A stretch of 64,000 nt of DNA from Marinobacter bohaiensis (GTDB lineage: Bacteria; Pseudomonadota; Gammaproteobacteria; Pseudomonadales; Oleiphilaceae), in the NCBI RefSeq assembly GCF_003258515.1, contig NZ_QGEH01000003.1:330788-394787 (forward strand), given 5' to 3'. Below, one piece after another: positions 16,677 through 24,090 of the stretch. The notes beneath the pieces were generated by a model. It made no database searches, had not been told where the DNA came from, and worked only from the letters and a program-made list of their open reading frames with translations. The translations under genes were made by a program, and so were the position numbers. Within the stretch, counting starts at the first letter, position 1. Every line of letters starts with the position of its first letter.

Positions 16677-17419
16677 ATCGGGGCGTCCGCCAGCACCTTG
16701 CGCAGGAAGTCCCGGGTGCGCGGGTCCTGCGGGTTGGAGAACAGCTCCGAGGGCGGCCCCTGCTCGACGATGCGCCCACCGTCGATGAAGATCACCCGAT
16801 CCGCCACATCCCGGGCGAAGGCCATCTCGTGGGTGACCACGATCATGGTCTGGCGCTCCTGGGCCAGTTGCTTCATCAGCCCCAGTACTTCATCCACCCA
16901 CTCCGGGTCCAGCGAGGAGGTCGGCTCGTCGAACAGGATCACCTCGGCGCCGGTGGCCATGGCGCGGCCGATGCCGACGCGCTGCTGCTGGCCGCCGGAC
17001 AGCGAGGCCGGGTAGGCCTGGGCCTTTTCCGCCAGACCAATACGGCTGAGGATCTGGCGGGCCTTGTCGCGCGCCTTGGCCTTGGGCCAGCGATCCACCA
17101 CGATCAGCCGTTCGGCGATGTTGTCCTCGGCGTTCTTGTTGGCGAACAGGGCGTAGTTCTGGAACACGAACGCAGTGCGCCGGCGCAGTTCCAGAATCTC
17201 ACTTTTGCTCGCCTGGCAGGCGTCCACGGTCAGGTCGCCGACGCTGATCTGCCCCGCCGACGGTTGTTCCAGGAAATTGATGCAGCGCAGCAGCGTGGAT
17301 TTGCCGGTGCCCGACGGGCCGATCACCACCACGATCTCGCCCTGGGCGATGTCCAGGTCGATGCCGTCGAGTACCGTCTGGTTGCCGTACTGCTTACGCA
17401 GTCCCTTGAGCTTGATCAT
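16664..17419 (-). CDS. Amino-acid (cystine-type) ABC transporter ATPase
   Basis: A 251-residue polar amino acid ABC ATPase of the GlnQ/HisP/TcyN group. Walker A GPSGTGKST is at 34-42, the signature LSGGQQQRVGIGRA starts at 140, Walker B ILFDEP is at 161-166, and the H-loop lies in VTHEMAFARD. It energises uptake by the permease and binding protein encoded upstream. The ATG at 17419 overlaps the permease TGA in an ATGA arrangement, so translation is coupled. Cystine is the suggested substrate because the binding protein resembles TcyJ/FliY; other polar amino acids remain possible. Confidence 0.93.
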   Translation of the reverse strand: MIKLKGLRKQYGNQTVLDGIDLDIAQGEIVVVIGPSGTGKSTLLRCINFLEQPSAGQISVGDLTVDACQASKSEILELRRRTAFVFQNYALFANKNAEDNIAERLIVVDRWPKAKARDKARQILSRIGLAEKAQAYPASLSGGQQQRVGIGRAMATGAEVILFDEPTSSLDPEWVDEVLGLMKQLAQERQTMIVVTHEMAFARDVADRVIFIDGGRIVEQGPPSELFSNPQDPRTRDFLRKVLADAPIQAG

Positions 17420-18090
17420 CGGCTGTAGGCCCTGTTGAGTCGGTTTTCCAGATAGCGTTGCAGCCACGCCAGCAGCTCGACGACGATCCAGTAGATCACC
17501 GCCACCACCAGGAACGCCTCGAAGTAGAGGAAGCTGCCGGCGGCTTCCTTCTGGGTGGCGCCCATCAGCTCGGTGACCCCCAGGGTGAAGGCCAGGGACG
17601 AGGCCTTGATCATGTCGATGAAGTAGTTCATCAGCGTGGGCACCGCGATACGGGTGGCCTGGGGCAGGATGATGCGGCGCATCAGCTGGGCGTTGGTCAT
17701 GCCGATGGACAGCCCGGCTTCCGTCTGGCTGCGGTCGACGCTGACGATGGCGGCGCGGATGGATTCCGCCATATAGGCCGAGAAGTGCATGGTCAGGCCC
17801 ATAATGGTGGCGGTAACGCCGTCGATGGCGGTCAGCGAGCTGAACAGCTGCGGCAGGCCGTAGTAGAACAGGAACAGCTGAACCAGCAGCGGCGTGCCTC
17901 GAAAGAAGGAGATGAACAGCATTGTGATGCGGTTGAGCACCGGCACCCGCAGTACCCGGATCACCGCCAGCAGGCAGGACAGCAGCAGCGCCACCGCCAT
18001 GCCGACGGTGGCCATCTGCAGCGTGAGGGGCAGATACCGGAGCAGGATGGGCACCAGCTCCAGCATGTAGTTGAAGTCGAGGACGTTCAT
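17416..18090 (-). CDS. Amino-acid (cystine-type) ABC transporter permease
   Basis: A 224-residue HisM-family permease with about five membrane helices. The EAA loop that contacts the ATPase is EAGLSIGMTNAQLMRRIILP at about 131-150. RNRITMLFISFFRGTPLLVQLFLFYYGLP near residues 53-82 is the characteristic N-terminal part of this family. It probably works as a homodimer, since only one permease gene is present. It lies 15 bases downstream of the binding-protein gene and overlaps the ATPase gene, giving the order binding protein, permease, ATPase. Confidence 0.93.
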   Translation of the reverse strand: MNVLDFNYMLELVPILLRYLPLTLQMATVGMAVALLLSCLLAVIRVLRVPVLNRITMLFISFFRGTPLLVQLFLFYYGLPQLFSSLTAIDGVTATIMGLTMHFSAYMAESIRAAIVSVDRSQTEAGLSIGMTNAQLMRRIILPQATRIAVPTLMNYFIDMIKASSLAFTLGVTELMGATQKEAAGSFLYFEAFLVVAVIYWIVVELLAWLQRYLENRLNRAYSR

Positions 18091-18105
18091 TCAGGCGATC
18101 CCGGA

Positions 18106-18864
18106 TCAGGGCGAGGTGATGTCCGTCCCGAACCAGGATTCGGAAATGGCTTTGAGGGTGCCGTTATCGCGCAGCGTCTCGATGGCCTGGTTCACCTCGT
18201 CACGCAGGGCGCGGCCCTCTTCAGTGTCGCGGAACGGGTAGGCGTTGGAAATGCTGGAGATGGTCGGCCCGGCCAGTTGCAGCGGCAGCGGCTTGTCCTT
18301 GATGATCTGGCTGGCGCTGATCCGGTCCATGACGAAGGCGTCCACCCGGCCCAGGGCGGTGTCCTGTTCCAGGTTGCTGTCGTAGGTGCGGATGTCGATC
18401 TCGTCGGCGTAGGGCAGTTCGCGCAGCAGGTCCTCGTAATTGGACCCCAGGTTCACCGCCACGGTCTTGCCCTTGAGATCTTCCACGCCCTGAATGCTGT
18501 CGTTGCCTTCCTTGACCACCACCTGGGCGCCGTCGTAGACGTACGGCTGGGTGAACAGATACTTCTGCTGGCGCTCGTCGGTGATGGTGATCTGGTTCGC
18601 CACGGTATCGATGCGGCCGGACTCCAGCATCCCGAACAGGCCCGAGAAGGCGGCGGTGCGGTAAACCACCTCGCGGCCCAGTTCCTGGCCGATGGCGTTC
18701 ATCACGTCCACTTCAAAGCCCTGGAGCTTGTCTTTCTCCACGAAAGTGAACGGGAAATACTGGCCGGACATGCCCACGCGCAGGGGCTCCTTGTCCTGGG
18801 CCAGGGTAAGAGGGCTGATCGCCAGCGAGGCGGCGGCGATGATGCTCAGCAGCAGGGTTTTCAT
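18106..18864 (-). CDS. Periplasmic cystine/polar amino acid-binding protein
   Basis: A 252-residue periplasmic solute-binding protein (family 3) with a signal peptide cleaved after about residue 22 (LTLA-QDKE). Ligand-contact blocks GQYFPFTFV, LQGFEVDVMNAIGQEL and the TVAVNLGSNYEDLLRE region resemble the cystine-binding TcyJ/FliY group. Two in-frame ATGs are 6 bases apart; GGGAG directly abuts the first and sits 6 bases from the second, so the second (18864) was chosen. It is the first gene of the three-gene importer operon. Confidence 0.92.
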   Translation of the reverse strand: MKTLLLSIIAAASLAISPLTLAQDKEPLRVGMSGQYFPFTFVEKDKLQGFEVDVMNAIGQELGREVVYRTAAFSGLFGMLESGRIDTVANQITITDERQQKYLFTQPYVYDGAQVVVKEGNDSIQGVEDLKGKTVAVNLGSNYEDLLRELPYADEIDIRTYDSNLEQDTALGRVDAFVMDRISASQIIKDKPLPLQLAGPTISSISNAYPFRDTEEGRALRDEVNQAIETLRDNGTLKAISESWFGTDITSP

Positions 18865-18945
18865 GTTCATCTCCCGATGGAAGGGCGCGTGCCGCAGGGT
18901 GGTAACGGCGCTCGCAGTGAGTCATGGGTACTCTGGAACGAACAC

Positions 18946-19533
18946 TTACAGTGCCTTGAACCAGAATTGCATGGGCTTGTCGGTTTGCCCGCTGTCCCCT
19001 ATATCCGTCCAGGCGTAGCGGGTTTCAAGGCCGGGAATGGACTGATAGCCACGATGACGCCAGAAAGTGTCCAGCGGTTGGTAATCCGCCGGCCGGGCCG
19101 GGTGGTCGTCGGGCCGCACGACGGCGCAGAAAACCGAGTGGTCGAACCCCGCCTCCCGGGCATGGCGCTCGCGCTCGTCAAAGAACGCCACGCCGATGCC
19201 CCGGCCCCGGTACGGCGCCAGCAGTACCGACTCGCCATAGTAGAAGATAGCATCCGTATCCCAGCCGGCCTCGGCGAACGGTTGGCGGAAGGCGGCGTCT
19301 TCGTCCCGCATGGGAATGCCGGTCGAGGCGCCGACAATGCGGTCACCGTCCCGGGCCAGGATGCACAGGGCGTCGGGTGAGCGGGCATAGGTACGCAGAT
19401 AGTCGCGTTCGTACGCCGCGCTGCCGTCGTAGAGGTAAGGGAAGTCGCGAAACACGGTCATGCGCAGGTCGGCCAGCGCATCCAGGTGATTGAGCAGGGC
19501 CTGACCCCGCAATGTCTGCATGGCGAGGGACAT
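18946..19533 (-). CDS. GNAT-family N-acetyltransferase
   Basis: A 195-residue GNAT with the acetyl-CoA pyrophosphate loop motif in YRGRGIGVAFFDERERHARE. The preceding ILARDGDRIVGASTGIPM is the usual beta-hairpin and the region ends with FWRHRGYQ, a common GNAT C-terminal element. The substrate is unknown. The start is uncertain: the ATG at 19533 has AACAGG 8 bases ahead, and a TTG at 19557 lacks a ribosome site. It lies 33 bases downstream of the GAF-GGDEF-EAL gene and could be cotranscribed with it. Confidence 0.85.
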   Translation of the reverse strand: MSLAMQTLRGQALLNHLDALADLRMTVFRDFPYLYDGSAAYERDYLRTYARSPDALCILARDGDRIVGASTGIPMRDEDAAFRQPFAEAGWDTDAIFYYGESVLLAPYRGRGIGVAFFDERERHAREAGFDHSVFCAVVRPDDHPARPADYQPLDTFWRHRGYQSIPGLETRYAWTDIGDSGQTDKPMQFWFKAL

Positions 19534-19566
19534 GATGTGCCTGTTCGATGTTGGCAAGGAGAAAAC

Positions 19567-21420
19567 TCACAGCGCCGAGTGCAGCCGGCGGTCACTGTAC
19601 TCGAGCAGGGCCTCGATCGGCACCGGCTTGCTGAACAGGTACCCCTGCAGCAGGTTGCAGCCCTGCACGGTCAGCCACTGGCGCTGCTCTTCTGTCTCGA
19701 CGCCTTCGCCCACCACCTGCATGCCCAGCCCGCGGGCCAGGCCCAGGATCGACAGGGTGATGGCGCAATCGTCGGCATCGTCGGGAATGTCGCGGATAAA
19801 GGAACGGTCGATCTTGAGTCGCGAGAACGGCAGGTGCTTGAGCCGCGACAGGGAGGAATAGCCCGTGCCGAAGTCGTCGATGGACAGGTTGCAACCCAGT
19901 GCCACCAGCTCGTTAAGGGTGCCCTGCATACTCTTGGAGTCGCCCTTGATGGCGTCCTCGGTGACTTCGAACTGCAGTTGATGGCCGTTGATGCCGTATT
20001 CGTCGAGCATCCCGGCGACGACACGGGGCAGGCGGTCGTCCATGATCTGTTCCGCCGCCAGGTTGATGGCGGTGGTGGGAAGATCGTGACCGCGCCGGGC
20101 CGCTTCCTGATGGTCCAGACATACCCGGCGCAGCACCGACTCGCCCAGCTCCTGCATCAGGCCGGCATTGCGTGCGACGTCGAGGAACTCGATGGGCGAC
20201 ATCCAGCCGTGCTGGGGATGGTTCCAGCGCACCAGCGCTTCGGTGGCCACCATGGCCTGACTGCCGGCCTCGATGATGGGCTGATAGAACACGTCCAGCG
20301 TGTGCTGGCTGATGGCCTGACGCAGCTCGCTCTCCAGGGCAAAGCGGGAGCGGGCGGTGGAGTGGAAGTCGGAGTGAAACGCCTGCATCCGCGCCCGTCC
20401 GCTTTCCTTGGCATGGTACATGGCCGCCTCGCCGGAGCGCAGCAGGGCCTCGGTATCCAGGCCGTCCTTGGGGTATTGGCACACGCCAATGCTGGCGGTC
20501 ATTCGCAGGGTGCGGTCGTCGATAACGATCGGGTCGCTGACGGCGTGCTGGATCTGCTGTACCAGGTGATCCAGTTTGAGGTCGGCGCTGCTCTGGTGAC
20601 GGATCAACATGGCGAACTCGTCGCCGCCGATGCGGGCGAGCTTGTCCCGGCCTTCCAGGTACAGGTTGCGCAGCCGGTTGGCGATTTCGGCGATGACCCG
20701 GTTGCCGCCCGCCGCGCCCATGCCGTCGTTGATGGCTTTCAGCCGGTCCAGGTCGATCCACAGCAGTGTAAAGCCCTCATCCTGACGCCGGCTCATCTTC
20801 TGAATCAGGGTGTGGATGCGTTCCCGGCAGGATTGCAGGTTGGGCAGTCCGGTCAGGCTGTCGTAGTGGGTGACGTAGTCCAGCTGCTTCTGCGAACGGA
20901 TCCAGGCCTCGTGGGTGTTGATCAGGCTGACCGTGTCGGCGATGGCGGTGGCGAAGGAGATCTCCGGCAGGGTCCAGGTGCGGGGTGTTTCCGCCTCCAG
21001 GCAGATGACCCCGCTGAGCCGGCCGCCGTCGAAAATGGGCGCGTCCAGCAGTGAGTGAATGCCCAGCGGTTTGAAGTATTTTTCGTTGAAGTCGCGGGTA
21101 CGATGGTCGTCGCGGGCATTGCCGGCGTCGATCACCCGGGCGGTGCGCAGGGCCTGGAAATAGCCGTGGTTGTCGTCTGCCGTCAGCACGATCGGGTGGT
21201 AATCGTGCCCCTGGCCCAGGCGGAACAGCACCTCGCTATCGATGCGGTTGTCTTCCGGGTTCATCTTCCAGAAGCTCACCCGCTCCACCTGCAGGAGCTG
21301 CCCCGCCAGCTCGCTCAGGGCGGCCAGTTTCCTGCTGCGGTTGTCATTGATAAAGTCGGATCGATGACTCAGCCTCAGCAGGGCTTCGTGAAAGTCTATG
21401 AACGTCTTGTTTTGCGACAT
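19567..21420 (-). CDS. GAF-GGDEF-EAL c-di-GMP enzyme
   Basis: A soluble protein of 617 residues. The N-terminal GAF-like sensor (about 15-165: LAGQLLQVERVSFWKMN, then SLLDAPIFDGGRLSGVICLE) is followed by GGDEF with an intact IGGDEF motif but no RxxD inhibitory site at the expected spacing, then EAL (TEALVRWNHP, EVTEDAI, DDFGTGYSSLSRL, KIDRSFI, EGVET). Both activities look possible. The ATG at 21420 has no clear ribosome site. Further upstream in-frame TTG codons exist but would run into the promoter of the divergent yjbQ gene, so the start is moderate confidence. Confidence 0.92.
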   Translation of the reverse strand: MSQNKTFIDFHEALLRLSHRSDFINDNRSRKLAALSELAGQLLQVERVSFWKMNPEDNRIDSEVLFRLGQGHDYHPIVLTADDNHGYFQALRTARVIDAGNARDDHRTRDFNEKYFKPLGIHSLLDAPIFDGGRLSGVICLEAETPRTWTLPEISFATAIADTVSLINTHEAWIRSQKQLDYVTHYDSLTGLPNLQSCRERIHTLIQKMSRRQDEGFTLLWIDLDRLKAINDGMGAAGGNRVIAEIANRLRNLYLEGRDKLARIGGDEFAMLIRHQSSADLKLDHLVQQIQHAVSDPIVIDDRTLRMTASIGVCQYPKDGLDTEALLRSGEAAMYHAKESGRARMQAFHSDFHSTARSRFALESELRQAISQHTLDVFYQPIIEAGSQAMVATEALVRWNHPQHGWMSPIEFLDVARNAGLMQELGESVLRRVCLDHQEAARRGHDLPTTAINLAAEQIMDDRLPRVVAGMLDEYGINGHQLQFEVTEDAIKGDSKSMQGTLNELVALGCNLSIDDFGTGYSSLSRLKHLPFSRLKIDRSFIRDIPDDADDCAITLSILGLARGLGMQVVGEGVETEEQRQWLTVQGCNLLQGYLFSKPVPIEALLEYSDRRLHSAL

Positions 21421-21608
21421 GAGGCGGACACCATCGGCCAAAGCGCCTGGGCGAAACCGAATTCTGTCGGTTTGACACCGGACAACGGTTCGGAACTTGC
21501 GCAATCGTCTTCCCTATAATGGCAACGTGCCCCGGGTCTGTCCAACGCGGGCCCGGGCCGATGTGTCGACGCCTTTGTCACCCGTCATCCGATCCGCAGG
21601 AGGATTCC

Positions 21609-22037
21609 ATGAGCTGGCAGCAACACACCATCACACTGAATCCCCGGCCCCGGGGCTTCCACCTGATTACGCGGGACATCCTCGAACAGATCCCCGAACT
21701 GGCCGATTACCGGGTTGGCCTGCTGCACCTGTTTATTCAGCATACCTCTGCGTCCCTGGCGCTCAACGAGAATGCCGATCCCGATGTGCGAGGCGACCTC
21801 GAACGCCATTTCAATGTCATGGTGCCGGAGAACGCGCCGCACTATGAGCACGTGATGGAAGGGCCGGATGACATGCCGGCGCACATCAAGAGCGTGCTGA
21901 TCGGGCCCACGCTTTCATTGCCGGTGGGTGATGGTCGCCTGGCGTTGGGAACCTGGCAGGGGATCTACCTGTGCGAACATCGCGACAGCGGCGGTGCACG
22001 GCGGGTTGTGGCGACGCTTCAGGGCGAGCGGGCGTAA
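21609..22037 (+). CDS. yjbQ: YjbQ/UPF0047 family protein
   Basis: A 142-residue YjbQ protein. Conserved blocks are [41 protein letters not shown] and the C-terminal [16 protein letters not shown]. YjbQ can show weak thiamine-phosphate synthase activity, but its in vivo role is not settled. CAGGAGGA 4 bases upstream is a strong ribosome site. The gene is divergent from the GAF-GGDEF-EAL gene and probably monocistronic. Confidence 0.93.
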   Translation: MSWQQHTITLNPRPRGFHLITRDILEQIPELADYRVGLLHLFIQHTSASLALNENADPDVRGDLERHFNVMVPENAPHYEHVMEGPDDMPAHIKSVLIGPTLSLPVGDGRLALGTWQGIYLCEHRDSGGARRVVATLQGERA

Positions 22038-22203
22038 GCTTCCGGGTCCGGGAAGACCCGATTTTGCGTTCGTTTGACGTTCCTGTTGTCCGCTGGAACA
22101 GTTTATTACAAAAGTAATCCGAAAAGACGAAGCGGCTGTTACATACTGATTGCACAACCAAAACAAACGGCACCACCACAACAATCAGAACGGTCAGTCG
22201 CCT

Positions 22204-24081
22204 ATGCTCCGTTGGCTCCTGTTCATTGTCTTCCTCTCCGGTCTGACCGGCCCGGCCTCCATGCTGCGGGCCGACCCGCTGGTGTTGACGCCATTTGGTG
22301 ACCAGATCGGATTGTCCCCGCACGTATCGTACCTGGCGGAGGGCGATGAGGAACGCAGCCTGCAAGCGATCATGACGCTGCCGGACCGCGACTGGGCCGC
22401 CAATACCGAAGACGACGTCAACCTGGGGTATCGTGATCACGCCTACTGGTTTCGTCTGACCCTGGAGAACCCGCAGCTGGTCGAGTTGCACAAGATCCTT
22501 GAAATTGCCTATCCGGTGCTGGATTCGGTGGAGATCTACCGGATTGATGACGGCGCCGTGGGGCAGTCCTGGACGCTGGGCGACAAGCAGCCGTTCAATG
22601 CCCGCCCGATTCGCCACCGCAACTTCCTGGTGCCCCTCGACCTGCCGCCCCAGAGCGAAACCCGCCTGTACCTGAGGGTGGAGACCGCCAGTTCGGTGCA
22701 GTTGCCCATGACGCTCTGGTCACGGGACGCGTTCTTTGTCGCCGAGCAGCCGCACCTGCTGCTGGAAGGCCTCTATTACGGCGTCGTGCTGGTGATGATC
22801 CTGTACAACCTGTTCGTCTTCGTGGTGGTCCGCGAACGCAGTTTCCTCTACTACGTCGGCTACATCAGCGCCATGCCGCTGTTCCTGGCCAGCCTGCACG
22901 GCATGGCCTTCCAGTACCTGTGGCCAGAGTCCACCTGGTGGAACGATCACGCCATCCTGTTCTTCCTCAACCTGACGGTGTTCTTCGGCGGAATCTTCGC
23001 CATGCGCTTCCTGACCGTGCTGCCGCACACCCATCCGAAACTGGCCTGGACCACGGTGACCGTCGTCATTGCCTCCGGCGTGTTCGCACTGGTGTCGCTG
23101 GCCGTCCCTTACAGGCTGATGATCCTGCCGTCCATCGTACTGGCCGCGTCCGGCTGCGCGGGGATGGTGCTGCTGGGCAGCATCCGTTGGTATGAAAAGG
23201 ACCCCGCCGCCCGTTATTTCGGCATCGCCTGGTTCTTCATGCTGTTTGGAGGCGTAGTGCTGGCGCTCAACAAGTTCACCCTGCTGCCACAGAACGTGTT
23301 CACAGAGAACGCCACCCAGGTGGGCTCGGGGCTGGGTGTCATCCTGCTGTCGATTGCCCTGGCGGACCGGATCAACAAGGAAAAGAAGCGCGCCTTCGAC
23401 GCCCAGGAGCGGCTTTACCATGAGGAGCGCAAGGTGCGTCTGGCCCAGGAGAAGAGCCTGGCGGTGCAGCAGGAGGCCAACGCCCTGCTGGAGCAGCGGG
23501 TGCAGGAGCGCACCCAGGATCTGGAAGACCTGAACCGCCGTTTGCAGGAACTGAGCGAGACCGACAACCTGACCGGTCTCAAGAACCGGGGCTTCTTCGA
23601 TCGCAGCTTCCGTTCCGCCTGCGTGCGGGCGTATCGATTCGGCCAGCCGCTGGCGTTGCTGGTGATCGACATCGACCACTTCAAACGCTTCAACGACCGG
23701 TACGGCCACCTGGTGGGAGACGATTGCCTGCAGATGGTGGCCCAGTGCATCCGCCGGTTCGTGACCCGGCCGGAGGATCTGGCCGCCCGCTACGGCGGTG
23801 AGGAGTTCGTGGTCCTGTTGCCGGAAACCCCCGCCAACGGTGCCGAGCAGGTGGCGGAGCGCATCCGCGAAGCGATCGCCGGCACTGATTTCCGCATTTC
23901 CAATGAAGTACTCAACGTGACGGTTAGCATCGGGCTGTGCTGTGTGGTGCCGGAGCACGTCGAGGCCACTAAACTTATCTTCCACGCCGCCGATGAGGCG
24001 CTCTACGACGCCAAGGGCCGGGGCCGGAACCGGGTGACCGTCTGCGACTCGCGCTTCAGCACGCCGGTTCATAGCCTGTGA
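22204..24081 (+). CDS. 7TMR-DISM sensor diguanylate cyclase
   Basis: A 625-residue membrane diguanylate cyclase. A signal peptide (about 1-22) precedes the extracytoplasmic 7TMR-DISMED2 jelly-roll domain (about 25-155, including YWFRLTLENP and YLRVETASSVQLPM). Seven membrane helices (about 170-385) and a coiled coil (about 395-455) lead to GGDEF. The active motif is GGEEF, preceded by RPED five residues earlier, an intact product-inhibition I-site. It probably makes c-di-GMP in response to a carbohydrate or other external ligand. The ATG at 22204 fits the signal peptide, but no strong ribosome site is visible. An ATTAC-AAAA-GTAAT inverted repeat at 22105-22118 lies in the upstream region. Confidence 0.92.
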   Translation: MLRWLLFIVFLSGLTGPASMLRADPLVLTPFGDQIGLSPHVSYLAEGDEERSLQAIMTLPDRDWAANTEDDVNLGYRDHAYWFRLTLENPQLVELHKILEIAYPVLDSVEIYRIDDGAVGQSWTLGDKQPFNARPIRHRNFLVPLDLPPQSETRLYLRVETASSVQLPMTLWSRDAFFVAEQPHLLLEGLYYGVVLVMILYNLFVFVVVRERSFLYYVGYISAMPLFLASLHGMAFQYLWPESTWWNDHAILFFLNLTVFFGGIFAMRFLTVLPHTHPKLAWTTVTVVIASGVFALVSLAVPYRLMILPSIVLAASGCAGMVLLGSIRWYEKDPAARYFGIAWFFMLFGGVVLALNKFTLLPQNVFTENATQVGSGLGVILLSIALADRINKEKKRAFDAQERLYHEERKVRLAQEKSLAVQQEANALLEQRVQERTQDLEDLNRRLQELSETDNLTGLKNRGFFDRSFRSACVRAYRFGQPLALLVIDIDHFKRFNDRYGHLVGDDCLQMVAQCIRRFVTRPEDLAARYGGEEFVVLLPETPANGAEQVAERIREAIAGTDFRISNEVLNVTVSIGLCCVVPEHVEATKLIFHAADEALYDAKGRGRNRVTVCDSRFSTPVHSL

Positions 24082-24090
24082 CCACGCACC

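Noticed and set aside
22105..22118. ATTAC-AAAA-GTAAT inverted repeat as an operator
   Set aside because: Only five-base arms in an AT-rich promoter region; no second site or adjacent regulator supports a specific function.
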